This document shows positions 42,530 through 53,311 of a DNA stretch of 64,000 nucleotides, piece after piece. Position numbers and translations under genes: made by a program. Source of the DNA: Doryteuthis pealeii (Eukaryota; Mollusca; Cephalopoda; Myopsida; Loliginidae); the NCBI GenBank assembly GCA_023376005.1, contig CM042141.1:99037597-99101596 (forward strand), in the 5' to 3' direction. The notes under the pieces are model-generated. The model made no database searches, had not been told where the DNA came from, and saw nothing but the letters and a program-made list of their open reading frames with translations. Numbering within the stretch: the stretch's first letter is position 1; every line of letters starts with the position of its first letter.

Positions 42530-42816
42530 ATTAGTGTTACTATATGGCTGACCTCTTGGACGAAGCGCCTAGGGAAAAAGCTAATTGGAAGTGCACAAGA
42601 ATGCTGCATGCGATCTTAAAAAAGATGCTGCAAGCTGTCTTAAACAAATCTTTAGAAACAAACACCCACAGAAACCAACTGTACGGCCACTTGCCCTATC
42701 ACACAAATCATACGAATAAGATGAACGAGACATGCTGGACACTGCTGGAAAGCAAGGATGAACTCATAAGTGATGTTCTCCTAAAGACACCTAACAACGG
42801 ACATATGGGGTGGTAA
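42530..42816 (+). pseudogene. LINE RT C-terminal fragment (left arm)
   Basis: The translation has TRMLHAILKK, NQLYGHLPYHTNHTNKMNET and SKDELISDVLLKTP. It is the same LINE tail as at 8.7 kb (A-R-M-L-x-A-x-L-N-K...Y-G-H-L-P...S-x-D-E-L-I-S-D-V-L-L-x-T-P). The right arm carries it on the minus strand. Confidence 0.7.
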
Positions 42817-43242
42817 GAGGTTTCGTGTTTCAAAGGTTCAAAGGCGCTGGATATTCTTGGTGCGTGTTCTAGGGTTTCACTCTCTACCCCATCTTCATTT
42901 GGCAGTCGCGCTGAAAAGGAAGTAAGCCAGAAACAAAAAAGATAGAGCAAAGGCAGAAGGTAGTTTTATAAACCCAGGCTTATCACAGTCACAGCCACCT
43001 GTGGTGAGGGAAAATCTGCCCTGGCCACTACTGTGATAGACACAGAGTCAGCCTAAACTTGAATGCCAAGATATTCTCTTGGGGTCGGAAGTCGGTCCTT
43101 TTTCTCGCATCTGCGCAGAGGGTTCTTCTGTGTGAAGGCTCATGGGAATGTGTTGTTTTTGGTAAAAAAGAATAATTTCCTCGTAAATTCCTACCATAAA
43201 ATAAACTGAGCCTCATTTATGTCCGTGTTTTTGCAATAAATG

Positions 43243-43360
43243 TTTTATTTTTCTTGCACCCGTTATTTTACAATATAAATATATTTTCTTGATTCTTTAT
43301 TCTTTAACAAATAAGAAAATATATTTAGTATTATAAAATAACGGGTGCAAGAAAATAAAA
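43243..43360. repeat. nested hairpin at palindrome centre, left
   Basis: TTTTATTTTTCTTGCACCCG (43,243) is mirrored by CGGGTGCAAGAAAATAAAA (to 43,360). The arms are 46 bp around a 26-bp loop. An equivalent hairpin starts just beyond the spacer. Confidence 0.9.
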
Positions 43361-43400
43361 TTAGATCTCGCATTTAGTACCGTTTGAATAAAATAGACTC
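43360..43400. other. 41-bp spacer of giant palindrome
   Basis: Unique non-palindromic sequence between the arms, containing AGATCTCGCATTT, ACCGTTTGAA and AATAGACTC. Its length is close to the 45-nt SMRTbell adapter, and scattered blocks (ATCTC, CCGTT, AGA) are compatible with a badly read adapter. The match is weak. Confidence 0.6.
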
Positions 43401-43521
43401 TTTATTTTTCTTGCGACCGCTTGTTTTATAATACTAAATATATTTTCTTTATTTGTTTAAGAATAAAGAATCAAGAAAATATATTTGTATTGTAAAATAA
43501 AGGGTGCAAGAAATAATAAAA
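43401..43521. repeat. nested hairpin at palindrome centre, right
   Basis: TTTATTTTTCTTGCGACCGC (43,401) is mirrored by GGGTGCAAGAAATAATAAAA (to 43,521). Together with the left hairpin this gives four alternating copies of one 46-bp unit. Confidence 0.9.
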
Positions 43522-43966
43522 CATTTATTGCAAAAACACGGAATAAAATGAGGCCTCAGTTTATTTTATGGTAGAATTTACGAGGAAATTATTCTTTTTA
43601 CCAAAACAACACATTCGCCATGATGACCTTACCAGAAAAGAACCCTCTGGCAGAATGCGAGAAAAAAGGACCGACCTTCCGACCCCAGAGAATATCTTGG
43701 CCATTCAAGTTTAGGCCTGATCTGTGTCTAGTCACAGTAGTGGCCAGGGAGATTTTCCCTCACCACAGGTGGCTGTGACTGTGAATAAGGCCTGGGTTAT
43801 AAAACTACCTTCTGCCTTTGTCTCTATCTTTTTTGTTTCTTGGCTTACTTCCTTTTCAGCGCGACTGCCAAATGAGATGGGGTAGAGAGTGAAAACCCTA
43901 AGAACACGCACCAAGAATATCCAGCCGCCTTTGAACCTTTGAAACACGAAACCTCTTACCACCCCA

Positions 43967-44275
43967 TATGTCCGTGTGTAGGTGTCTTTAGGAGAACATC
44001 ACTTATGAGTTCATCCTTGCTTCTCCAGCAGTGTCCAGCATGTCTCGTTCATCTTATTCGGATGATTTGTGTGATAGGGGGCAAGTGGCCGTACAGTTGG
44101 TTTCTTGTGGGGTGTTGTTTCTAAGATTTGTTTAAGACAGCTTGCAGCATCTTTATTTAAGATCGCATGCAGCATTCTTGTGCAGCTTCCATTTAGCTTT
44201 TTCCCTAGGCGCTTCGTCCAAGAGGTGCAGCCATATAGTAACACTAATACAGCTATGGCTTGGAAGAGATAATGT
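43967..44275 (-). pseudogene. LINE RT C-terminal fragment (right arm)
   Basis: The minus-strand ORF has LLYGCTSWTKRLGKK, RMLHAILNKDAAS and NHPNKMNETCWTLL. YG-C-T-SWT is the usual start of this LINE tail. Mirror of 42,530-42,816. Confidence 0.7.
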
Positions 44276-44280
44276 AAATT

Positions 44281-44488
44281 AGTGGTTCTCACCCTTTTTT
44301 TTTTACCTATAGACAACTTTGATTCCTATCTTACTCTGGTGGACCCCCCTCCCCTCCCCCATAGTCATTCGATGTTTACAAGTCCTATTGTATTTTTATA
44401 ATTAAATATGTTTTGCTTGCCTGGACCCAAAAAATGTTATATGGTACATAGGGGGCCATATGCCCCCCCGGTTGAGAACCATTGATGA
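44281..44488. mobile_element. hAT-like MITE (right arm)
   Basis: AGTGGTTCTCACCC at 44,281 and GGTTGAGAACCATT at about 44,470-44,483 are the terminal inverted repeats. Mirror of 42,297-42,500. Confidence 0.75.
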
Positions 44489-44661
44489 AAATGATGAAAA
44501 TGTCTTTTATTTCTTTTTTTTTTTTCCTTAAAACTATAGAAATATAATAGTTTGAGTTTGACTTTTGTTTAATGGCATATCAACCTCTGTGGGTCATTTA
44601 ATGCCAAAAAGGTTATTTTGGATTTCAGTCTTTAAAGTAGTGGTTCCATGGAGATATTCGG

Positions 44662-44949
44662 TTATGTTCTGTTATATCTTGCTGAAAAGGTTGCTTTTTT
44701 TTTTATAAAATTTAAAATGTTTTCAGGGTTTGTATTCTTAAAGATGTCCCTCAGGTTTCTTGCTTGATAGTAATTGGCGTGGATATGTTTAAGTCTGTTA
44801 CAATTTAGAAAGATATGCTTGGTTGTAAGTTGTACTTTGCATGTTGGGCACACTGGGGCATCCTCCCCTTTTAACAGGTATGAATGGGTAATGTGGGTGT
44901 GAAATAAAATACTTACATTAACTATCCAGAAGAGTAAGTTTTGCTTCAT
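44662..44949 (-). pseudogene. LINE RNase H C-terminal fragment (right arm)
   Basis: A 95-codon open frame with THSYLLKGEDAPVCPTCKVQ, HIFLNCNRL and PENILNFIKK. The T-H-S/x-L...C-x-x-C...KH-I-x-x-C pattern is typical of the region after RNase H in jockey/I-type LINEs. It has no start of its own and is truncated on both sides by SINE-like sequence. Confidence 0.65.
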
Positions 44950-45479
44950 TTGCTTTATTTTATTTATTTATTTTTGTTTTGTTTTATTTATTTTTACTAA
45001 ACAGTTAAGTTTAAGTCCAAAAATCCAAAAACATAATTTCACATCTTAATAGTTGGGGTGATGGAAAGACTAAAAGAAATATGACCGATGACAGCTAGTT
45101 GAAGACTTAATATTTGTGCCTTAACTGTTCAGTAATAAAAAATAAAAAAAAATAAAAAGAATCAAATGTCTGAAACTTACTCTTATCTGGATGGGGAATG
45201 AAAAAACACCTTTTAAAATAAATGTTCAAACCACTAAACCTCTTCAATTGTTCAAATAATATGTTGATGACTCTTATTCTCAAAGTCGTAGGATATTCTT
45301 TTACTGATTCATAACTGTAAGAAATCTGAATCCTTTCTTTATAAAAACAAATGACTTGATTCGGCATTAAATGACCCAAAAAGGGTTGATGTGCCACAAA
45401 CCAATCAACCAATCACTTGCTAAAAATGATAGGCTATACTGCCTATTCATTATGTAGCATGAAGTTACTTACATCAGTC

Positions 45480-45685
45480 ATCATCATCATCATCATCATA
45501 CATATAAAAATACCCTCATTATTTATTTTATTGAAGTCATCATCATCATACATATAAAAATACCCTCATTTATTTTATTGAAGTCATCATCATCATACAT
45601 ATAAAAATACCCTCATTTATTTTATTGAAGTCATCATCATCATACATATAAAAATACCCTCATTTATTTTATTGAATAACACTTA
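45480..45685. repeat. 47-bp tandem repeat (right arm)
   Basis: Four units of AAGTCATCATCATCATACAT followed by ATAAAAATACCCTCATTTAT. Mirror of 41,125-41,325. Confidence 0.9.
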
Positions 45686-45689
45686 TGTA

Positions 45690-47155
45690 TATATCTTATA
45701 TATATAAAAGAAAGTTTGGTATGTACATGTCGACCTATAACTCCGAAAAGAGGAGTCACTCAGATTCGAAATCTTGCCTACAGATTCATATCCTTCTAAC
45801 TAAGAAACATACCAAATTTGGTTATTGTTTTTTTAATGATTAAGGGATAAGCTGCTCCTGCTGCTGGTGTATCAGCAGGAGCTTGCCTGCTGCCTTTATC
45901 AACAGTCATTCAAAATGTCCGCTCTATTTCTACTAATAATCAACATTGTTGAATGCAATTGTTTTGTAATTTAGTACGAACTGTTAATTTTTTTTTTTTT
46001 TTTTGAGAACTAAAAAAAATCAACTTTTCAAACCAAGTGTATCTTTTTAAATGTACAAAAGAAAAATTAAAACCTTTTGGTTACTTTTGTTTTAGGGCTC
46101 AATAAAGAAATAAATTACAAAAACTGAATTTAAAATTGTCTTACGTACGAAAAAGTTTTAGAAAAAAATCATTCAAGCGATTAAAATAAAAGGGATATAA
46201 AAAAAAAGTGGATACCAACATACAATTATTTTCATATTTCTTGGAATGAAATATAATTAAATATATCCATTTTTAATCAGTGAAACTCAAAATTTTTTTG
46301 AAAAAACTATTCATAAAATAAAGAAATTTGAATTAATACACAAAATATTTCACCTACAAATAATGACAATTTTTTAGTTATCAGATTCTTTGTAACTTTT
46401 GTTTTAGGACTCAAAAAAGAAAGAAATTACAATGTTACATTTTATTTCTAACTCAACAAGCAATTCAAAACTGAATTTAAAATCGTCTTAGGTACGAAAA
46501 AGTTCTAGAAAAATCCTTCAAAACATTCTCAAGTTACTTTTTAAAATATTATTCTCCATGTAAACAAAAACAATTCACAAATTCTTAGCGATTAAAAAAA
46601 AAAAAAGGTATATAAAAAAAAAACACATACTATTATTATTTTCAAATTGCTAACTGAATAATTACTGAAATTTTTGGTAATTATTCATCTGTTGATGAAG
46701 ATATGTTTGAAATATTTTTCTTAGAATATATTCGGGGAAATATTTTTTACAAGGTCTCCCACCCCTATTTCATTTTATGAAATCTGAAAAAATGAACAGA
46801 TAAAAAAAAATTTTTGATTTTTTTTCTATAACTATAATAGTCTGAATAATTATATCAGAAGATTTTTATAAGTTTCTATACAGGATTTTTTTTAGTAAAA
46901 AAACCATGAATTCTGAATTCTGCTAAAAAATGTCAATATTATGACATGAAATTGTTTCAAAACACTCAAAAATTTAGGATTATATTTAAAAAAAATATGT
47001 TCAATGTTAACAAAAAGAAAAAAAAATTCCCTAAAATAAACAAACACTGTAATACCAAAATTTTCAGTGATTTTTAAAAAAATTCATTTTTAGGAATACC
47101 CCCTTGTGTTCCTAAAAATGTTTTTGTCTGGTCATAGACCGGGTACTTTTGCTAG
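45690..47155. other. AT-rich repeat-like block (right arm)
   Basis: Mirror of 39,655-41,105, ending in CCGGGTACTTTTGCTAGTA. No gene seen. Confidence 0.4.
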
Positions 47156-47186
47156 TATATATATATATATGTATGTATGTATGTAT

Positions 47187-47425
47187 AGGCTGGTTTAGCT
47201 CAGTCGGTAGAGCATCCATCTTGGGACCACAAGTTTCCAGGTACTGGCCCTTGCCAACTCAGCGCATGAGTAGCATGGCTTGGATCTCTTGTGGTAAAGT
47301 GGGGAGCTGATGGTAGGTGTGGCACTCCACATCAGACGCAAAAAACAATTTTCTTGGTCTAACGCTAGTGAAAAGGGGATAGACTCCCTCACTGTCTGGC
47401 TGATATCAATAATAGGCCACTCTGG
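47187..47425 (+). mobile_element. tRNA-Lys-like SINE (right arm)
   Basis: GGCTGGTTTAGCTCAGTCGG followed by TAGAGCATCC closely follows a tRNA-Lys D-arm (TAGCTCAGTCGGTAGAGCAT). The anticodon arm and B box are degraded (AAGTTTCCAGGTACTGGCCC). The tRNA-unrelated body ends near AGGCCACTCTGGCTAC, and a (TATG)n tail follows at 47,440, typical of SINE 3' ends. Confidence 0.8.
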
Positions 47426-47939
47426 CTACTTTTTTATGTATGTATGTATGTATGTACTAAATATATATACTATAATAAAAACAGGTGTTATCATTTGAAT
47501 CCAATCTTTAGTCAGTGAAACTTTAACAGATGTTCAAGATATTTTTAGACAAAAGAAAAACACTCAACTCATAACATGTGAATACTTTTATCTAAAGAAT
47601 AGAGAACTGATTTTTAGCTTCTCACAAACCTCAAACTGATACAATAATAACTAAACTCTAAGTTCTGTTGTTGAATAAATTAAGATGAATTGAAAATCTA
47701 TGCAATCATTACACATCCAGGCGTTTGTCTGGCGTTAAACATTTCTAATTTGATATAAAATGACAACTAGGATATATTTGCAATGAAAAATATAAAATTT
47801 ATTAAAATAAAGAAAAAAATTATAAATGATCAAGATCTCAGAATCATATTGTAACGTTTATCACATACATTCTGTGTCTTCTAGTAGCAGTAACTTCATG
47901 CTCACAGTCTTTCTTCGTGCTTAGATTGCTGCCGCTCTT

Positions 47940-48000
47940 TCAAAGAAATGAGCTCCTTTTATACTGTTGGCATAATTTGCATGGGCGACGCTATACTCAC
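47940..48000 (-). promoter_or_regulatory. TATA promoter-like cluster (right arm)
   Basis: Mirror of 38,840-38,890. TTTTATA is kept (47,957), but the octamer reads ATTTGCATG in slightly altered spacing, with CCAAT disrupted. Confidence 0.35.
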
Positions 48001-48244
48001 GCCACAAACGAGACAGAATGAGACCACACCTTATAAATCTGCTCGTCAATGGCGACTATGCTTCTTTAGCTTAGTTTATGCAAAACCTGACAAGCTAAGC
48101 AGATGTGTTTCGCCGGCGGTAAGTAAGCTCGTTCATCACACGTTCATATATTTATCTCTATCGAGCATCCTAAGGGTTAACAAGTTACTGAATAACAAGT
48201 TCTAATCCGTGCTGTCAGGGCAGTCTTCAATTAAATAGATGAAT

Positions 48245-48395
48245 ATTAGTAGATATTTAACCATCCTGTTCGCCATGGGCAGGGTGTGACTCATGGTTGC
48301 AAGTATGGGGCATCCAGTGAAGATTGAACTCACTATTCAGTAGTAATGAATCTGCAAGACTAGCTTACTAACCATCATGATGGGATGCCCTTTTT
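48245..48395 (-). mobile_element. tRNA-derived SINE, family C (right arm)
   Basis: Reversed copy with AAGATTGAACTCACTATTC (B box) and TTACTAACCATCATGATGG (A box). Confidence 0.7.
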
Positions 48396-48419
48396 TACCA
48401 AACGGCCATTCTTTCATGT

Positions 48420-49900
48420 GATGTGACGTAACATGAAGACTTTAAAAGCTTGAAATTAGGAAGGCTTCCCAAATTAAACTATCATTTGTTGTTCAAATCA
48501 TAAAGTACCCCACCAGGAACATTTTGGGTGGCTAACAATCATTCATGCATTTTCTTGTAGATTTTACAGACTAGATTTCTAGTGTGACGTGACGTAATTT
48601 ACAAAAACAGCTTTTTTCCAAAGCTCAGTGTACTTACAGTTTTCCGTCTGAATTGAGCAATCTTTAATCAAAACTATGTGATTTCACCCATGAGAGAAAG
48701 CACAAAGTTTATTTAGGCCACAAAAAACAATTCAAAATAATGACCAGCAAGACCCCCCAGCCAAGATGCAATGGATGTGACGTGACGTAATTTTTTTGTG
48801 ACGTGACATAACAGAGTGCAATTTTAGGGTACAGAATTTGCGATTGTCAGCATAATTGATAGTCAAAAACCAACTCAATGTTTTTAAAGTTAGTATTCAT
48901 AAAAGATTATCAAGTTCCAGACCAAATAACCCAGACAACAAATTACTTTATTTGCTTAGCAATTCACTGTGTGTATTGGAGCAGGACCTTGTCAAGGTTC
49001 TTGCCCAGAACTTTTCTGTATGCACTACACATAGAAGTGAAATATGGAAAACACTTGAAAAGAAGTAAGACAAGTCTCATCTGTAAAAATCACTTTTTTT
49101 TCATAAATAGTCTACCTACATCACAAACTTTACAAATGAGTTTGTCAGTATTTCCAGAACCATTTACGTCCTTTTCTGTCCTCAGCATCAACCCGAGTTA
49201 ATGTGGACTTCACATCGGTGTAAAACACACGGCTAAAGAAGATAGCATCCACCCCCCTTTCTAGATCTTGAGGGCCATTCACACTAAATGGCTTCTCCAG
49301 ACACCTTACACAGATTTCGTTGGCCATTTTGTCTATGACTTTTCCTAGCCATTTTTCTTCCTTGTAGATGGCAAGAACCCATATTCCTACTTCTAAGTTG
49401 GCATAATCAATTTCCTCAAGGTTGTTGTCTCGGTCTGCAACTGGAGGTTAGGTGTTTGTGTATAGGGAAGTTGGCTTGGCACTTAAGAGTTATCAGTACC
49501 ATTTACTCTTTTAAGAACCAAGTCAGTTGAAAGGCACAATTTTGCCACAAAAGTGAATTGTCCCAATTGACATGAATCACATGCATTTTGAAATGCCCCT
49601 CACTTCAATGTCACCATGAAAAGGTACTTACACCATTGTTTTATATTGTTTTCTTCAATTTTTACAGATACAAGGTCTTCATAAGTATCAAAACACACTT
49701 CACTTGTCTTAAGGTAGGGGTGTTACGTCACGTCACAAAAAAGATTTGCAGAATAATTCATACTACAAACATTTTGGGCAAATATTTAGCAATGAATTTG
49801 GGAAACAGCCTCTTTTTAACTTAGAAAATGAAGTTTTATGAAAATAAATTTTGTGTTGGAGGTCTATGAGACTTATTGCTCAAAATTGTGACGTAACAAG
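48420..49900. repeat. cluster of TGACGTGACGTAA-type motifs (right arm)
   Basis: Mirror of 36,900-38,410, with motifs near 48,423, 48,585, 48,779, 48,800, 49,722 and 49,888. Confidence 0.6.
49145..49436 (-). CDS. unidentified coding-like segment (right arm copy, cleaner)
   Basis: The minus-strand frame is open from about 49,436 to the TGA at 49,147-49,145. It reads DRDNNLEEIDYANLEVGIWV, LAIYKEEKWLGKVIDKMANE, ICVRCLEKPFSVNGPQDLER, GVDAIFFSRVFYTDVKSTLT and RVDAEDRKGRKWFWKY. TTGCAG directly at its 5' side could be a splice acceptor. I see no catalytic motif. Composition is soluble and charged, with aromatic beta-strand-like patches. Likely a terminal exon of a host gene or of a transposon-encoded protein. 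The gene's other exons were not identified. Confidence 0.45.
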
Positions 49901-50343
49901 TGGATTTGCAATTTTTAATTGCATGTAACTTCAACCCAGGTTCATTTGGCAGTAATGAAATTTAAAGAATAGTTGCATTTAATAAGGAACTACATTAGTA
50001 AATTGTTACCAACATATATAATTATTCACTAGTGCTGTGTTAAACTCACTTATTAAAGTGGGGGATTAAATCCTGGGACAGTGTAGATTGTAAGTGGCTT
50101 TATATTCCACCACCATTTACTGTAGCAATGAAAGTGTTTTTTACAAAAGATGCAGCTAGTTTTTTTTAAACTAGAAGGATTAATTTTCTGGAAAAAGTGA
50201 CTTTTTTAACTTTCAATTCAAATCTTGAAAATTACTTTTTAGTTGACGTTAGTAAAGAATGGACGCAAACCTTCTACGTTAATCTGGATGTGAACTTGGT
50301 TGTTGTTCAAACAAATATACAAATAGACAGACATACAGAATTT

Positions 50344-50344
50344 C

Positions 50345-50393
<49 letters not shown>
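50344..50393. repeat. (TA)n microsatellite
   Basis: Mirror of 36,438-36,483. Confidence 0.95.
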
Positions 50394-50398
<5 letters not shown>

Positions 50399-50571
50399 AT
50401 TTATTTCTCATTTAGTTGGATTTCATTCCTAACTGTATTCATATATTTTTTGATACATCACATGAGGTGAGATACGTTTCTTTTAAATTGTATCCTGTCC
50501 TACTGGTCAGCACTTTCTTGATTTAGATAAACATTTTTAATCATTAACTCACACATACACATACACACACT

Positions 50572-50572
50572 A

Positions 50573-50600
<28 letters not shown>
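50572..50600. repeat. (TA)n microsatellite
   Basis: Mirror of the run near 36,243-36,262, but longer. Confidence 0.9.
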
Positions 50601-50604
<4 letters not shown>

Positions 50605-50614
50605 GAGCACAAAC

Positions 50615-50859
50615 GTGATATTAAATTGGGCAATTTTCAGAACACCCTCGTCCAACATATGTCTGAAACTGATCATAACTTTAGTTTCAATGATGCCACA
50701 ATATTAGCTCATATTCACAACAAAAGACTACGACAGATTTTTGAAGCCTGTGCAATTTCACTTTTGCCCTCCCTTAACAATCGACATGGATTTTTTAACA
50801 TATCACCGTTTCTAGCTAAAATAGTTTTAAATAACTACAAAATACCAGGCTTTATTTAA
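50615..50859 (+). pseudogene. GIY-YIG endonuclease fragment, Penelope-like (right arm)
   Basis: Open frame with GNFQNTLVQHMSETDHNFSF, NDATILAHIHNKRL and IFEACAISLLPSLNN. C-terminal part of a Penelope-type endonuclease, without its catalytic N-terminus. The hammerhead-like motif at 51,110 follows 250 bp downstream. Confidence 0.55.
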
Positions 50860-51109
50860 TTATTTAGTTATCATTCCAACTGTGTTCCCTTTGTTCTCAT
50901 AAAATCAGTCCATTAATACTTTTCCTTGTCTTTTGTTGAATGAATTTCTTCAAGTTACGTCACGCATCATGACATCTTCGCGTGTGCGGATCACGACTCG
51001 TTTTTCAAAAATATAACGCTGAACAAATACAGTTACACAACTAAAAGAAAATTTTATAAAGATTTTTTATCTCCTGTCATCTATAAAACATCCATCGATT
51101 TCTTCACCC

Positions 51110-51170
51110 CATAATACATCCTGATGTAGGTTTAAAGAAACTGAAATGTTTAAGCGTCGATAAATAAATT
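51110..51170 (+). ncRNA. hammerhead-like motif near PLE fragment (right arm)
   Basis: Mirror of 35,665-35,730: ATC-CTGATGT, GTTTAAAGAAAC, TGAAA, TGTTTAAGCGTC, GAT. One core base deviates (A to T). Confidence 0.45.
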
Positions 51171-51206
51171 CATCCTATTTTTGGAACACTTGTTTTTTCA
51201 AATTTC

Positions 51207-51209
<3 letters not shown>

Positions 51210-51246
<37 letters not shown>
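51210..51246. repeat. (TA)n microsatellite
   Basis: Mirror of 35,590-35,632. Confidence 0.9.
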
Positions 51247-51249
<3 letters not shown>

Positions 51250-51554
51250 AAATTCAAGTATGTTTGATTGAAGACTACTGAATATTTCTTCTTGATGATC
51301 ATTTTGTGCTACCTTTCCTTATGTCAGGGTCCAAGTGGAGATATTTTTCTACCAATTGTTTTCAATCACATCCATGATCATTTTTGTAAGGGATTTTTTG
51401 TAGGTATTGTTTTTTGGGAGGGGGAGTACAAAGTCTATTGTAGGTAGGGTGCTATACTTCAACCCTCCCTGCTGGATCGTAAGCAGAAAAAGATAATAAA
51501 AAAGAAGTACCCCATGATCTTCAATCAAACATGCTTAAATAATAACTTGGTGTT

Positions 51555-51615
51555 GAAATATACACTTTGAAGAAGATTTTAAAGAATCTAGAACACGTGT
51601 CACGCCTACTGAAAT
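51555..51615 (+). ncRNA. decayed hammerhead-like motif (right arm)
   Basis: Mirror of 35,220-35,290. Stem III ACACGTGT and the GTC triplet remain. The core is degraded. Confidence 0.3.
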
Positions 51616-51690
51616 AAATAGAAGAAAAAAATTCAACTGCTGTGTAGACCTTTTTTATTATAAAATATTTACTTTTCTCTCATTGGATCT

Positions 51691-51696
<6 letters not shown>

Positions 51697-51741
<45 letters not shown>
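51697..51741. repeat. (TA)n microsatellite
   Basis: Mirror of 35,102-35,145. Confidence 0.9.
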
Positions 51742-51744
<3 letters not shown>

Positions 51745-51884
51745 TGCCTACAACCACAGTTGGGAGATCCTCGCCAAGAAAAGCTGAATAAAAAAACTAA
51801 ACACCTGTTATGTTCAATAAAATATGTCTACATTAGAATCTGCTGCCTAAACACACACACACACACACATACACACACACATAT

Positions 51885-53311
51885 TGTTGGAAATTGGGTT
51901 ATCTGCCCACCCGGAAGTCCGGACAATAGGGCCTGAGGATAGAACCCTGAATCAGCAGAACCAATACTGCAGGCACTAGCAGAAGACGTGAGTCGGCACG
52001 CTAAAGAAAGACGTCAACTCCAACAAGCAGACAACACCGAGACAACAAGATAAGTGCACACAAATCTCTTGTATTACCTTTATATAAACTTTTATATATC
52101 CCGCCAGTAGAAATTCTCTGGCAAACACTTAAAGACACTTGCACAAGAATTATACACACTTTAATAACTAACCCTCAAATAAAACTGTTAACCCAAATTA
52201 TAAACTTTATAATTTGCCCTGTCTCCTTCCTTTACGACTGAGATACTAATTCACCCCAGTATTTCTGTTACTTTGCCAGAGGAATTTCTTCAAATACTGC
52301 AAAAAAAGTATTACTGAGCGAATAATCCCTAAAAGGAAAGACGAGAACAGTCTAGACGAAAAAAAAAAAAAAAAGACAAATTTGAGGTTTACTAAAGAGC
52401 CCTTAAAATACTCTTGTTCGGGAAAGCGAACCCAAAAACAAATTTTAATATTGTCTTAAACTTTGTTTAAAAAACAAATTTTTTAATATTGTCTTAAACT
52501 TTGTTTAAAAAACAAATTTTTTAATATTGTCTCAAACTTTGTTTAAAAAACAAATTTTTAATATTGTTTCAAGCTATTGTGTAAAAACAAAACCCTTTTG
52601 TGTCAGGAAAAACTAACAAAAAAAAGATTTACCCAAAATTGTCAGCATTGAGAAACATAATTAAAACCTTGTCTGTTCGGAAAACAAATTAATACGTCTG
52701 CTAACAAAAAACGTTTTTGAAAAAAAAAAAAAAAAAAATTAATATTGTCTCAAACTTTGAAACTAACAACTCCCTCTTGTGCCTGAAAAATTTGAAAAGA
52801 AAAAAAAAATTTTTTCTTTGAATGTTATTCTAAAAAAAAAAAAAAAGCTATACCAAAAATAGTCTTGAATTTTTATGTTTAAAAAAAAAAAAATACACGA
52901 ACTGTTGAATCAAATATTTTTTCTGTCCGGAAAACAACAATTTTGATACGTCTGCTAGAAAGAAAAAAACCAAAAACGTTTGAAACCTAAAAAAAAAAAA
53001 AAAAAACAAAAACCTTTTGTGCCTGAAAAGAAAAGAAAAAAAGAAAGAAAAAAAATTTTTTTTTCAACAAGTAGGCAGAGAAAAAGAAAAGAAAACAAAT
53101 GTCCGACGTCCTTCTTCATTAAACAAATTTCGCGCCGTAAAACAGCATAGGCCAACCTCCTCAGCTGACGTCATCGACGGACAGAAGGGCTTCTCCCACT
53201 GCCACTGCCATTGCCACGGCTACGGCTACTGCTACTACCAAGGAAAGGGACACTAACTAAACGGGACAAGTATTATTGAAATAAAAGAAAAAAGTAAATA
53301 AATTATCCAAC
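51885..53311 (+). mobile_element. BEL/Pao 5' LTR and leader, right arm
   Basis: Starts TGTTGGAAATTGGGTTATCT just after a CA repeat. TTTATATAAACTTTTATATA near 52,078 could be the TATA region, and AATAAAAC near 52,178 a polyadenylation signal. This is consistent with an LTR of several hundred bp, but its 3' end is not fixed. From 52,440 to 52,570 are three near-identical units with AAACTTTGTTTAAAAAACAA, and from 52,700 to 53,060 poly-A-rich repeats precede gag. A GC-richer stretch at 53,150-53,250 ends about 60 bp before the gag start. Confidence 0.65.

Larger units (their letters stand above)
28524..43359. repeat. giant inverted repeat, left arm (14.8 kb)
   Basis: Reverse complement of 43,401-59,176. 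Corresponding blocks were matched by eye along the whole length: integrase, RT and gag; LTR start (34,960 vs 51,885); TA runs; GIY-YIG fragment; coding-like ORF; tRNA-Lys SINE; tandem repeat; LINE and MITE pieces. The differences are mostly small indels, many in homopolymers. The right arm also has an 821-bp foreign insert (56,498-57,318). Confidence 0.95.

Noticed and set aside
47187..47260. functional tRNA-Lys gene
   Set aside because: The D-arm is excellent but the anticodon arm, T-arm and acceptor pairing are degraded, and a SINE body and tail follow.
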